From: Mycolicibacterium boenickei | GTDB lineage: Bacteria > Actinomycetota > Actinomycetes > Mycobacteriales > Mycobacteriaceae | DNA length: 64,000 nt | Assembly (NCBI RefSeq): GCF_010731295.1 | Contig: NZ_AP022579.1 | Span: 5,022,001 to 5,086,000, forward strand | Reading direction: 5' to 3' | Shown: positions 18,909 to 27,315 of the stretch, piece after piece | Layout of the letters: each line of letters begins with the position of its first letter | Numbering within the stretch: the stretch's first letter is position 1 | Translations under genes and position numbers: made by a program | Notes under the pieces: model-generated | The model's input: the letters and a program-made list of their open reading frames with translations, nothing else | Told to the model about the DNA's origin: nothing | Database searches by the model: none

Positions 18909-19706
18909 ATGAAGCTGAGGAACTCCCGCGCTCTGGTCACCGGCGCGAGCCGCGGCCTGGGCAAGAGCATCGCCGAGGTGCTGGCCGCACGCGGCGTCGA
19001 GGTCGCCGTGGTGGCGCGCGACGCCGAGTCGCTCAACCTGCTCGCCAAGCAACTGAAAGGCAAGGCCTACCCGACCGACCTGGGTGACCCGGACGCGGTG
19101 GAGGGCCTCATCGATCGCGTCGAGGCCGACGGTCCCATCGACATCGTGATCAACAACGCCGGCATCGACCACGTCGGCCGGTTCCATCAGGTCGATCCCG
19201 AGCAGATTCGCAATCTGCTTCAGGTCAACCTGGCGGCCCCGATGGAGATCTGTCGCCAGGTGATCCCGCGGATGGTGCAGCGCGGGCGCGGCCACATCGT
19301 CAACGTGTCGTCGATGGGCGCCATCTCGCAAGGCCCCGGACTGACCCTGTACGGCACGTCGAAGGCGGGGCTGAGCCACTTCACCGCGGGCATCCGCGGT
19401 GAGTTGCGGGGCAAGCCCGTCGGCACCACGCTGGTGCAGATCGGCGAGGTCAAGACCGACATGATCGACCACATCCGCGCGTTCGGCCCGGCGCGGCGCA
19501 CCATCGAGCGGTCCATCCGGTGGCGGATGATTCCGCGCGAATCGCTGGAGCCGGTGGACGTTTCGGTGGCCATCGCCGAGGCCATCGAGCACAACCGCCG
19601 CCACGTCATCCTGCCGCGCAACATCGTTCCGATGGCCAAGTTCACCGAGTTCCCGCGCCGCATCTCCGAACTCATGCTGACCGGCATCGACCAGGACAAC
19701 GACTGA
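18909..19706 (+). CDS. SDR family oxidoreductase (SadH-like context)
   Basis: 265 residues, with TGASRGLGKS, NNAGID, NVSSMG and YGTSKAGLSHF. The C-terminal region VILPRNIVPMAKFTEFPRRISELMLTGI differs from the FabG type and is like SDRs that act on long-chain or membrane-associated substrates. GAAAGGC upstream of the ATG is a fair ribosome binding site, and only 10 bp separate it from the lipase gene, so it belongs to the same operon. It overlaps the next SDR by one base (TGATG). Confidence 0.88.
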   Translation: MKLRNSRALVTGASRGLGKSIAEVLAARGVEVAVVARDAESLNLLAKQLKGKAYPTDLGDPDAVEGLIDRVEADGPIDIVINNAGIDHVGRFHQVDPEQIRNLLQVNLAAPMEICRQVIPRMVQRGRGHIVNVSSMGAISQGPGLTLYGTSKAGLSHFTAGIRGELRGKPVGTTLVQIGEVKTDMIDHIRAFGPARRTIERSIRWRMIPRESLEPVDVSVAIAEAIEHNRRHVILPRNIVPMAKFTEFPRRISELMLTGIDQDND

Positions 19707-20479
19707 TGGCGGGCGTCGACCTGTCCGGCAAGGTCGCGATCCTCACCGGCGCCGCCCGCGGGCAGGGTGAAGCCGAAGCACGCTTGTTCGCCGCACTCGG
19801 CGCCAAGGTGGTACTGACCGATGTGCTCGTCGAGGACGGTGAGCGGGTCGCCGCGTCCATCGGCCCGGCGGCTCGCTTCGTCCGCCTCGACGTCGGCAGC
19901 GAAACCGATTGGCGCACCACCGTCGATACCGCGGTCGCCGAGTTCGGCCGCGTCGACGTGCTGGTGAACAACGCGGCCATCTGCAAGGTCGTGCCGCTCG
20001 CCGAGCAGGACACCGTGGGATTCGAGCAGATGCTGCGGGTCAATCTGATCGGCGCCTTCCTCGGCATGCAGGCCGTCACGGAACCCATGCGGGCCGCCGG
20101 TGGCGGATCGATCGTGAACATCTCGTCGCAGGCCGGCGTGCAGGGACTGGCGGGCTACACCGCGTACGGCGCCTCCAAGTGGGGCCTGCGTGGTATGTCG
20201 AAGGTGGCGGCAATCGAGCTGGGCCCGTTGGGTATTCGCGTCAACACCGTCTATCCCGGCATGATCGACACGCCGATGATCGCCCACCTCGAGGTGGAAC
20301 GCGGACTCGGCGGTCATCCCGGTGCCCCGCTCACCCGGGTCGGCACCCCCGAAGAGGTCGCCGAGGTTGTCGCATTCCTCGCCTCGGACGCGTCGTCCTA
20401 CATCACCGGCGCGGATCTGACCGTCGACGGCGGCGCCAGTGCCGGCCGGATTCCGGTGACGCCGGTCCACACCGGCTGA
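19706..20479 (+). CDS. SDR family oxidoreductase, FabG3/20-beta-HSD-like
   Basis: 257 residues from the ATG that shares its A with the previous stop (TGATG). [41 protein letters not shown] and TVDGG mark a classical SDR. It is clearly similar to the SDR at 8824 (same GGSIVNISS...YGASKWG block) and to mycobacterial FabG3. The long frame reaching upstream to 19520 is shadow. It probably oxidises or reduces a hydroxy/keto group of the same substrate class as the rest of the operon. Confidence 0.88.
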   Translation: MAGVDLSGKVAILTGAARGQGEAEARLFAALGAKVVLTDVLVEDGERVAASIGPAARFVRLDVGSETDWRTTVDTAVAEFGRVDVLVNNAAICKVVPLAEQDTVGFEQMLRVNLIGAFLGMQAVTEPMRAAGGGSIVNISSQAGVQGLAGYTAYGASKWGLRGMSKVAAIELGPLGIRVNTVYPGMIDTPMIAHLEVERGLGGHPGAPLTRVGTPEEVAEVVAFLASDASSYITGADLTVDGGASAGRIPVTPVHTG

Positions 20480-20497
20480 TCCCGAGCGTGAATTCCG

Positions 20498-21580
20498 TTG
20501 TCCGACAATCGGCGTTCTGACTGTGTGACTCTCGGCCGGCGGTTGGCCCTGGCCCCCCACATCGCGATCGACGAAGCGGTGCTGGCTGTCATGCGCAGTC
20601 GGCAGCCGAACGCATCCCCCGAGGCCGGAGTGCACCGGACCGCCGCCGAGATGGCGGCCACCGCTGCACTTTTCGAGGAGCGCGGCTGGGTGGCGGCACC
20701 GCTGAGCTACCATCGCACCCCGCCGCCGCTGCGCGATTCTGATCTCCTCGAGTTGCACACCCGTACCGGGCCGCTGCGTCATGAAACCATGACGTTCCCA
20801 TCGGAATTCACGCCCCGGGCGGGTGAGCCCGGGGCGGACCGATGGCCTCTGAACGACTGCAACGACACGGTGTTCGTCCGGCTCTTACGTCACCGCGATC
20901 CCCAGGCTCCATGGGTGGTGTGCCTGCACGGGTTCGGCATGGGTTCATCCCGGTTCGACCTCGCCGTGCTGTGGGCGACGTACCTGCATTCCACGTTGGG
21001 ATTCAACGTCGCAGTACCGGTGGCACCGCTGCACGGCCCGCGGCGCACCGAGGACGACGACCAGCTGCTGTCCCTGGACCTGACGTCGATGCTGCACGGA
21101 ATCACCCAGGCGCTCTGGGACGTCCGGCGTCTCGTCAGTTGGATCCGGTCCACCACTGACGCCCCGGTCGGGGTGTACGGGTTGTCGCTCGGCGGCTTCC
21201 TGGCCACCATGCTGGCCGGCCTTGAACCGCTGGACGCGGTCGTCGCGGCGCTGCCGTTCGTCGATGTGCTCGGGTTGATGGAACACCACGGGCCGCCCGC
21301 CGAGTACCACTCGCTGTTGCGTTCGGCGGACGCCCGCAACACATTCCGGGTGGCATCCCCGCTGTCGGTGCCTGCGGTGGTGCCTGCCGATCGCCTGGCG
21401 TTGTTCGCCGCCCGCGGAGACCGGCTCATCCCCGTCGACCAATCCCGCGCTCTGCACCGGGCCTGGCAGGACGGCGAAGTTCAGTGGACCAACAGCGGCC
21501 ACGTGGGGTTCACGTGGTCCAGACAGGCGCGGGGGCTGGTGGGCCGGCGGTTGCACACCGCATTGGTCGCGGAGCTCTGA
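20498..21580 (+). CDS. Alpha/beta hydrolase family protein
   Basis: Up to 360 residues from a TTG at 20498. A GTG at 20525 (beginning VTLGRRLAL) is an alternative, and neither has a good ribosome binding site. The hydrolase core starts near residue 135 with VCLHGFGMGSS, the nucleophile elbow is GLSLGG, and late Asp (FAARGDRLIP) and His (NSGHVGFTW) residues complete a triad. About 120 N-terminal residues have no recognised domain. It follows the SDR with an 18-bp gap and probably ends the fadD operon. It converges on the ADH gene. The function is unknown beyond hydrolase. Confidence 0.75.
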   Translation: MSDNRRSDCVTLGRRLALAPHIAIDEAVLAVMRSRQPNASPEAGVHRTAAEMAATAALFEERGWVAAPLSYHRTPPPLRDSDLLELHTRTGPLRHETMTFPSEFTPRAGEPGADRWPLNDCNDTVFVRLLRHRDPQAPWVVCLHGFGMGSSRFDLAVLWATYLHSTLGFNVAVPVAPLHGPRRTEDDDQLLSLDLTSMLHGITQALWDVRRLVSWIRSTTDAPVGVYGLSLGGFLATMLAGLEPLDAVVAALPFVDVLGLMEHHGPPAEYHSLLRSADARNTFRVASPLSVPAVVPADRLALFAARGDRLIPVDQSRALHRAWQDGEVQWTNSGHVGFTWSRQARGLVGRRLHTALVAEL

Positions 21581-21596
21581 CACCGGCCCACCCCAC

Positions 21597-22649
21597 TCAC
21601 TGTCCCGGCAACACCAGGATCTTGACGTGCGCCTCGGGGTCACGGAGCGACTCGAACGCGTCGCCCAAGCCGTCCAGGCCGACCCGGCCCGTGATGATCG
21701 CCTCGGCATCGATCTCGCCGGCCGCCAGCCGCGCCAGCACCTTCTCGTAGGCCTGCTCGTACGGCCCATGCCCGAAGTTGATCGCGATCTGCCGCATCTG
21801 CGCGACCACCGGGATGATGGTCTCCTCGGCGAACGGCGAAGCCACCACCTGGATGCGCGAACCCCACGGCAGGGTGTGGGTCAGCGTGTTCAGTGTGCCG
21901 ACGCGCCCGCTGCACTCGTAGGCGATCAGGAGGCCGCCACCCGTCCTGCCGCTGCCCAGCAGCTCGTTGTAGAGGGCGATCGGATCCTGCTCATTGGGGT
22001 CGACGACGATGTCGGCGCCCATCTTGGCGGCGAGCTCACGCCGTTTCGGTGACGGCTCCGAGGCGATCACGGTGTGCGCGCCGGCCGCCTTCGCCGCCAG
22101 GATCGTGCCGAGGCCGATCGATCCACACCCGATCACCAATGCCGTGTCCGCGGGCGTCAGGCCCGACTGCTGCATGTGCATCTCGCCGACGTGGAGCGGT
22201 TCGGCCAGGGCGGCGTGCTCCAGCGACAGGCCGTCGGGCACGTGCCGGACCCAGAAGGCGTCGACGACGATGAATTCGCCGAAGGCCCCGTGGTACTGGT
22301 TGGAGTAGCCGATGATCGTCGGCAGCCCGGTGCCCTGCTCGGTGGTGATGCCGAGCCCGGTGACGCGGTCACCATCAGCGAAATCCTCGACGCCCGGCCC
22401 GGTTTCGACGACGGTGCCGGCCCACTCGTGGCCCAGCACCACCGGCCGGGTGGCATCGAACACCGCGAACGGGTAGCCCGCCCCGGCGGCCACCTCGACG
22501 AACCGGCACGGATCCTTCGACATGCTCAGATCGCTGCCGCAGATGCCGCAGGCCGCGACCTTGATGCGCAGCTGCCCGGGCCCGGTGGCGGGCGGTTCGG
22601 TGACATCGGCGACGGTGAACTGACCGTCGAAGTACTCGGCGGCGCGCAT
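21597..22649 (-). CDS. Zinc-binding alcohol dehydrogenase family protein
   Basis: A medium-chain dehydrogenase of 350 residues. Catalytic-zinc ligands appear in ACGICGSDLS (Cys) and GHEWAG (His, Glu), and the Rossmann motif is GCGSIGLG. The loop where the structural zinc usually binds (four Cys) contains none, so this copy lacks the structural zinc. It probably oxidises a secondary alcohol or diol (butanediol-dehydrogenase-like, low certainty). The ATG at 22649 overlaps the stop of the upstream flavin oxidoreductase by one base. A GTG one codon earlier would give a GTGA overlap. The two genes form an operon. Confidence 0.87.
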   Translation of the reverse strand: MRAAEYFDGQFTVADVTEPPATGPGQLRIKVAACGICGSDLSMSKDPCRFVEVAAGAGYPFAVFDATRPVVLGHEWAGTVVETGPGVEDFADGDRVTGLGITTEQGTGLPTIIGYSNQYHGAFGEFIVVDAFWVRHVPDGLSLEHAALAEPLHVGEMHMQQSGLTPADTALVIGCGSIGLGTILAAKAAGAHTVIASEPSPKRRELAAKMGADIVVDPNEQDPIALYNELLGSGRTGGGLLIAYECSGRVGTLNTLTHTLPWGSRIQVVASPFAEETIIPVVAQMRQIAINFGHGPYEQAYEKVLARLAAGEIDAEAIITGRVGLDGLGDAFESLRDPEAHVKILVLPGQ

Positions 22650-23845
22650 CACGCCCCCTGTCCGGCGAGCTGCTCGGCAGGCTGGCCGTAGTAGTCGGTG
22701 TGCGCCTTGGTGATTGCGCCGATCAGGCCGCCGAGCAGGTACTGGCTGTTGTCCTCGGCGAACTGCAGGCTGGCCTGCCGGCCCACGTTGCGTTTCTTGA
22801 AGTGCGGGACGACCTCCGAGGCGAACAGCTCATAGCTGCGCTTCGTGTCCTCCCAGCTGGCCATGTCCACATGCATGATCAGCAGCGTGCCGAATCCTCC
22901 GGTCTTCTCGATGAGCCGCTCGATCTGAGCGATCGCATCCTCGGGGGTGCCGATGATGACCTGGCCGAACTCGCCCAGGTTTTCGGTGCGCCACTGGTTG
23001 ATGATGCCCGCGGGGGTCTGCGCCCAGTCGGGGTTGATGCCCTGCTGCCGGTTGACGTACTCGGCGATGGCATGGATCCGGCGGCTGACGGCGCGCTCGG
23101 CCTCGGCCCGGGTCTCGGCGATGAACATCGGATTGACCAGGCGCCAGGTGGAGCGGTCGGCCAGGTGCCCGTGTTCGGCCGAAACCTTCTCGTAGACACC
23201 CCAGTTGCGGTCGAGCACGTCGAATCCGGTCGGCGAGCTGGCCGCCAGCGACAGCAGCGACAGCCCATGCGTGCCGGCGAGCACCGACCCGTTCGGCGAG
23301 ATGGTCGACGCGGTCGCCACCTCGATGCCCGCCGGATCGTAGGTCGGCAGCTGGGCCCGGGCGTCGCGAAGGGTGAACCAGTCGGTCTCCATGTCGACGA
23401 CCTCGCCACGCAGCAGGCGAAGTACCGCCTCCAGCGCCTCGCCCTGCATGCGGCGCTGGTCGACGGGGTTGATCCCCATCATGTGCGCGTCCAGCGGGAT
23501 CTTGCCCGGCCCGGTGCCCACGATCAACCGGCCGCGCGTCTGCAGATCGAGTTGGGTGATGCGGTCCGCGGTGACCAGCGGGTGGTGGTAGGGCAAGGAC
23601 ATCACACCGGTGCCGAACCTGATGCGCTCGGTGCGCTCGGCCGCTGCCGCGATGAACATGTCCGGCGCAGGGACGATCTCGGACCCGGTCGAGTGATGCT
23701 CACCCATCCACGCCTCGTCGAATCCGAGGTGGTCGAGATGCTCCATCAGGTCGATGTCACGCCGCAGCTGCAGTGCCGGGTCGGCGTTGAGGGGGTGGTA
23801 GGGCGCCAGGAACGCCCCGAACTTGATCGAACTCGAATTCCACAT
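22649..23845 (-). CDS. LLM class flavin-dependent oxidoreductase
   Basis: 398 residues of the luciferase-like monooxygenase (bacterial luciferase / F420- or FMN-dependent) family: FGAFLAPYHP start, DEAWMGEHHS, FGTGVMSLPYHHPL, GRLIVGTGPGK, and the C-terminal IGTPEDAIAQIERL. The ATG at 23845 (MWNSSSIKFG) fits the family start. The longer frame begins at a TTG inside a palindrome and is unlikely. Translation is coupled to the ADH gene downstream. The substrate and cofactor (FMN or F420) cannot be told from sequence. Control by the TetR protein encoded just upstream is likely. Confidence 0.88.
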   Translation of the reverse strand: MWNSSSIKFGAFLAPYHPLNADPALQLRRDIDLMEHLDHLGFDEAWMGEHHSTGSEIVPAPDMFIAAAAERTERIRFGTGVMSLPYHHPLVTADRITQLDLQTRGRLIVGTGPGKIPLDAHMMGINPVDQRRMQGEALEAVLRLLRGEVVDMETDWFTLRDARAQLPTYDPAGIEVATASTISPNGSVLAGTHGLSLLSLAASSPTGFDVLDRNWGVYEKVSAEHGHLADRSTWRLVNPMFIAETRAEAERAVSRRIHAIAEYVNRQQGINPDWAQTPAGIINQWRTENLGEFGQVIIGTPEDAIAQIERLIEKTGGFGTLLIMHVDMASWEDTKRSYELFASEVVPHFKKRNVGRQASLQFAEDNSQYLLGGLIGAITKAHTDYYGQPAEQLAGQGA

Positions 23846-23871
23846 GCCCGGGACGTTATCTGGATCGCATG

Positions 23872-23891
23872 ATTGGATCAAGTGATCCAAT
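23872..23891. promoter_or_regulatory. Perfect operator-like palindrome
   Basis: ATTGGATCA-AG-TGATCCAAT, perfect 9-bp arms with a 2-nt centre, 27 bp before the LLM gene start and 41 bp after the TetR gene. Length and symmetry suit a TetR dimer. It does not match the KstR or KstR2 consensus. Confidence 0.6.
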
Positions 23892-23932
23892 AATTTTCGC
23901 CGTGAAAGCTCCCGCTGAAAAGGACGGATGGG

Positions 23933-24571
23933 TCAGGAACCGAGCAGGCGCTCGACCCCACCGACGACGAAACACACCAGGTCGTCGTAGAAGTCGTGCA
24001 GCTCGGTCTCGTCGAGCCGGCTGCCGTTGCGGCGCCATTCGTCGGCCCGGCTCAGCGCCTGGATGAAGTTCATGATCGAGATGGCCCAGCGCAATTCCAG
24101 GCGCGCGGGGTCGGAATCGGGGAAGGCCCGCTGCACCTGGGTGAACAGTTCGTCTGGCAGATGCTGCTCGGTGTCCAGCAGCACCGGATTGTTCTCCTGC
24201 GAGATCTGCGCGATGATCTTGATCCAGCGCATGCCCCGGACCCGGTGGCGCAGTAGCAGTTTCAGATACGGCTCGGTGACGGCGCGGACGAGGGCGTCGG
24301 GGCTCGGCGCCGCCGGATCGGCCGCGAGCACCGCCACGTTGGCCGCGATCTCGTCGCGCACCGGCGCACCGACGTCGGTGAGCACCGCGCGCAGCAGCTC
24401 ATCTTTGGAACCGAAGTGGTAGTGCACCGAGGCCGCGCCGAGCCCCGCGGCCGCATTGACCGCCCGCACCGACACCGCGTCCACCCCTTGGGCGGCGAAC
24501 AATCGTTCGGCAGCCTTCACCAGGCGCAGCCGGGTGGCCGCGCCCTGCCGATTCTGGGCTGCGCCGGACAC
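23933..24571 (-). CDS. TetR family transcriptional regulator
   Basis: 212 residues from the GTG at 24571 (beginning VSGAAQNRQGAATRLRLV). A longer frame to 24664 is Arg-rich and unlikely. The N-terminal helix-turn-helix (about 12-60: LVKAAERLFAAQGVDAVSVRAVNAAAGLGAASVHYHFGSKDELL as successive pieces) is typical, and the C-terminal ligand domain is helical. It lies upstream of and in line with the LLM/ADH operon, whose leader carries a perfect palindrome. It probably represses that operon (inference). The start has no strong ribosome binding site. Confidence 0.87.
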   Translation of the reverse strand: MSGAAQNRQGAATRLRLVKAAERLFAAQGVDAVSVRAVNAAAGLGAASVHYHFGSKDELLRAVLTDVGAPVRDEIAANVAVLAADPAAPSPDALVRAVTEPYLKLLLRHRVRGMRWIKIIAQISQENNPVLLDTEQHLPDELFTQVQRAFPDSDPARLELRWAISIMNFIQALSRADEWRRNGSRLDETELHDFYDDLVCFVVGGVERLLGS

Positions 24572-24614
24572 CTGACGAGCATGGCACGCGCCGCGCCGGC
24601 TGCTGAGCTGCGCT

Positions 24615-24989
24615 CTACCCCGACGGCGTGTCGCCGACCAGCGGCGCGAACCGGCCCTGATCATCGGGCGGGTACGCCGTGGTGGTCGTCACAGCGCCGA
24701 CCGGCAGCGGACCGTACAGATGCGGGAACAGCATCGCCTCGGGGTCCGTTGGAACCCCGGGCTCCCAGCGCACCGGATCGGTCAGCTTGTCCGGATCGAT
24801 GTGCAGCAGCACCAGGTCGCCGCGCCCGGCGTAGAGCCGGTTGGCCGGCAGGTGCACCTGCTCGGGAGCCGAGAGATGGACGAAGCCCTGCGCACCCAGC
24901 GAGTCGGGACGATGTTCACCGCTGCGCTGGGCCAGCTGCCACTCCTCGACGCTGCACAGGTGAACCAGGACACGCGGCGATGGATGCAT
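24615..24989 (-). CDS. DUF952 domain protein
   Basis: 124 residues from the ATG at 24989 (MHPSPRVLVHLC). The further upstream GTG is less likely. VHLCSVEEWQLA, GFVHLSAPEQV, LLHIDPDKL and FPHLYGPL match the DUF952 family, small cytosolic proteins of unknown function. It lies 43 bp upstream of the TetR gene in the same direction. It appears to mark the right border of the catabolic island. Confidence 0.8.
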   Translation of the reverse strand: MHPSPRVLVHLCSVEEWQLAQRSGEHRPDSLGAQGFVHLSAPEQVHLPANRLYAGRGDLVLLHIDPDKLTDPVRWEPGVPTDPEAMLFPHLYGPLPVGAVTTTTAYPPDDQGRFAPLVGDTPSG

Positions 24990-25148
24990 ACCGTCAGCTT
25001 GCCGGGCCAGCAACACGGCGGCCAAGTGAGACACGACACACCGGTGAACCCTTGGGGAACAAGGCCGGAATCCAAAACGTCTGACAGAGTAGACATACGC
25101 AATCGAGGCGCCTTTGCCGAGATGCGCAGAGCAGAAGACGGAGGAGCC

Positions 25149-25340
25149 ATGAACGCAACTCTGACAAGCCCGGAGCTAACCAGAGCCGATCGCTGCGATC
25201 GTTGCGGTGCGGCCGCGCGCGTACGCGCGAAGCTGCCTTCAGGAGCCGAGTTGCTCTTCTGCCAGCACCACGCCAATGAGCACGAAGCCAAGTTGGTCGA
25301 GCTGGCCGCTGTGCTGGAGACCAGCACGGCAGACGCCTGA
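25149..25340 (+). CDS. Small DUF7455-type zinc-ribbon-like protein
   Basis: 63 residues. RADRCDRCGAAARV and LLFCQHHANEHEAKL give two CxxC/CxxH-like metal-ligand pairs, as in the small conserved actinobacterial DUF7455 proteins. GGAGGAG just before the ATG is a strong ribosome binding site. It is in the conserved sigB neighbourhood. The function is unknown. A longer in-frame start at 24720 is shadow over the DUF952 gene. Confidence 0.8.
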   Translation: MNATLTSPELTRADRCDRCGAAARVRAKLPSGAELLFCQHHANEHEAKLVELAAVLETSTADA

Positions 25341-25404
25341 TCGCCAACCTCCGACACCACCCGCCTGGGCAGGAGCACGTTTCGTCAGTAATGCTTGACT
25401 GGTC

Positions 25405-26409
25405 ATGACTGGCCAGCCGCTTCCAGTACCACCATCACGCCACCACATCTGGCACATCACTCGACGTACATTGTCGAAGAGCTGGGACGACTCCATCTTC
25501 TCGGAGTCGGCACAGGCGGCGTTCTGGTGCGCGTTGTCATTGCCTCCCCTGCTTCTGGGGATGCTCGGCAGCCTGGCCTACATCGCACCGTTGTTCGGGC
25601 CGGACACCCTGCCGACGATCCAGGATCAGCTGATCAACGCGGCGAACAGCTTCTTCTCCCCCAACGTCGTCAACGAGATCATCGAACCGACGATCCGCGA
25701 CATCGTCAGGGGCGCCCGGGGCGAGGTGGTGTCGGTGGGTTTCGTGATCTCGCTGTGGGCCGGGTCCTCCGCGGTGTCGGCCTTCGTGGACTCCATCGTC
25801 GAGGCCCACGATCAGACGCCGCTTCGGCATCCGGTGCGGCAGCGCTTCTACGCGCTGGGCCTGTACGTGATCATGCTGATCTCCGCGATCGGCATGGCGC
25901 CGCTGCTGGCCCTCGGGCCGCGGGCCGTCTCCGAACACATCCCGGACAGCTGGGACAACGTGCTGCGCTACGGCTATTACCCGGCGCTCTTCCTGGCGGT
26001 GTTCGTCGGCGTGACCATCCTGTACCGGGTGTCGTTGCCGGCACCGATCCCGACGCACCGCCTCATGCTGGGCGCGGTACTGGCCACCGTGGTGTTCCTG
26101 GTCGCCACGTTCGGGCTGCGGATCTACCTGACCTGGATCACCAGCACCGGCTACACCTACGGCGCGCTGGCCACACCGATCGCGTTCTTGTTGTTCGCGT
26201 TCTTCCTGGGTTTCGCCATCATGCTGGGCGCCGAACTCAACGCGGCCATCCAAGAGGAGTGGCCCGCGGCGGACACCCACGCCAGGAGACTGCGGGAATG
26301 GCTGGAGGACAAAGCCCTCAACGGCGGCCTCAACGGCAGCGCCCAGGCACCGGCCGAAACCCGTGTGCCCGAGCCCGCCGAACCGCCGGTAGTGCCGCCT
26401 ACTTCTTGA
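25405..26409 (+). CDS. YihY/virulence factor BrkB family membrane protein
   Basis: 334 residues with about six hydrophobic segments (roughly 40-62, 110-130, 150-172, 195-215, 225-250, 262-282), the HDQTPLRHPVRQRF cytoplasmic loop, and a GAELNAAIQEEW C-terminal motif typical of the family. It is equivalent to Rv2707 upstream of sigB in M. tuberculosis. It is an inner-membrane protein of unsettled function, and the old ribonuclease BN name is not supported. It overlaps the convergent DUF3039 gene by 11 bp. Confidence 0.88.
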   Translation: MTGQPLPVPPSRHHIWHITRRTLSKSWDDSIFSESAQAAFWCALSLPPLLLGMLGSLAYIAPLFGPDTLPTIQDQLINAANSFFSPNVVNEIIEPTIRDIVRGARGEVVSVGFVISLWAGSSAVSAFVDSIVEAHDQTPLRHPVRQRFYALGLYVIMLISAIGMAPLLALGPRAVSEHIPDSWDNVLRYGYYPALFLAVFVGVTILYRVSLPAPIPTHRLMLGAVLATVVFLVATFGLRIYLTWITSTGYTYGALATPIAFLLFAFFLGFAIMLGAELNAAIQEEWPAADTHARRLREWLEDKALNGGLNGSAQAPAETRVPEPAEPPVVPPTS

Positions 26410-26635
26410 GCTGCTCGTAGATCTTCTTGCAATCCGGGCACACCGGAGAGCCCGGCTTGGGCGACTTCGTCACGGGGAACACCTCGCCGCACAGCGCGAC
26501 CACATGCGTGCCCATGACGGCACTTTCGGCGATCTTGTCCTTCTTGACGTAATGGAAGAACTTGGGGCTGTCGTCGTCGGTCCCGTCGTCGACGCGTTCG
26601 TCGGTGTCCGGGCGCTCGATGGTCTGGGTCTGCAT
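26399..26635 (-). CDS. DUF3039 domain protein
   Basis: 78 residues: an acidic N-terminus, then HYVKKDKIAESAVMGTHVVALCGEVF and SPVCPDCKKIYEQL, with one Cys plus a CxxC pair that may bind zinc. It matches the small Rv2708c-type protein family. GAGGAG lies upstream at long spacing. Conserved beside sigB in mycobacteria, function unknown. Confidence 0.85.
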   Translation of the reverse strand: MQTQTIERPDTDERVDDGTDDDSPKFFHYVKKDKIAESAVMGTHVVALCGEVFPVTKSPKPGSPVCPDCKKIYEQLKK

Positions 26636-26739
26636 GGTCTTATTGTGCTCCTCACGTCCGCGGGCTTCATTGTGCCTGGGTGTGGGCCGTAGGGAAATCC
26701 ACCTGCCACCGCGCGCGCCGGGTGTGGAACAGTAGAGGC

Positions 26740-27168
26740 ATGAAACAAAGCCACGAGCTGAGTTTCGACGACGATTTCGGCGACGATTTCGGCAAGGAAG
26801 CCCGCCCGGTTCTCATCACCAAAGCCGCACCCTCCTACGAAGTGCAGCATCGCCAGCGCGTACGGAAGTACCTGACGTTGATGGCCTTCCGCATACCGGC
26901 GCTCATCCTCGCGGCGGTCGCCTACAACATCTGGCAGAACGGGCTCATCTCGCTCGCGATCATCGTGGCGTCGATCCCGCTGCCCTGGATGGCGGTACTG
27001 ATCGCCAACGATCGTCCCCCGCGCAGCGCCGAGGAGCCACGGCGTTACGCCGGCCGCGGCGAGCGGATTCCACTGTTCCCCACCGCGGAGCGGCCTGCGT
27101 TACAGAAGGAACCGTACGTGGCACCGCAACGGGACACCGCGCCGCCCGACGGCGATGCTCCCAGCTGA
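26740..27168 (+). CDS. DUF3099 membrane protein
   Basis: 142 residues. An acidic repeat DDDFGDDFG near the N-terminus, then VLITKAAPSYEVQHRQRVRKY, two transmembrane helices (about 48-66 and 70-90) and a Pro/Arg-rich cytosolic tail. It corresponds to Rv2709 upstream of sigB. AGAGG before the ATG serves as ribosome binding site. Function unknown. Confidence 0.85.
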   Translation: MKQSHELSFDDDFGDDFGKEARPVLITKAAPSYEVQHRQRVRKYLTLMAFRIPALILAAVAYNIWQNGLISLAIIVASIPLPWMAVLIANDRPPRSAEEPRRYAGRGERIPLFPTAERPALQKEPYVAPQRDTAPPDGDAPS

Positions 27169-27252
27169 GCGGCTTCTTTAGCTATTCTTAGGACATTCTC
27201 AGGTCGGTTCGGAAAAACTGCAGCTCAACGGGCATGAATCCGGAGATCCGCG

Positions 27253-27278
27253 GGAACTCTCATGACGCCTACGACGTT
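27253..27278 (+). promoter_or_regulatory. SigE/SigH-type promoter of sigB
   Basis: GGAAC (27253-27257) and GTT (27276-27278) are separated by 18 nt, matching the mycobacterial SigE/SigH consensus GGAAC-N16-18-GTT. It lies 38 bp before the sigB start. Stress induction of sigB through such a promoter is established in M. tuberculosis. Confidence 0.8.
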
Positions 27279-27315
27279 GTAGATCATGACAGTTCGAGCC
27301 GATCAGGAGGCCGTC

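Noticed and set aside
22700..23872. 390-codon plus-strand frame over the LLM oxidoreductase
   Set aside because: Antisense shadow of the LLM gene, without a ribosome binding site or domain.
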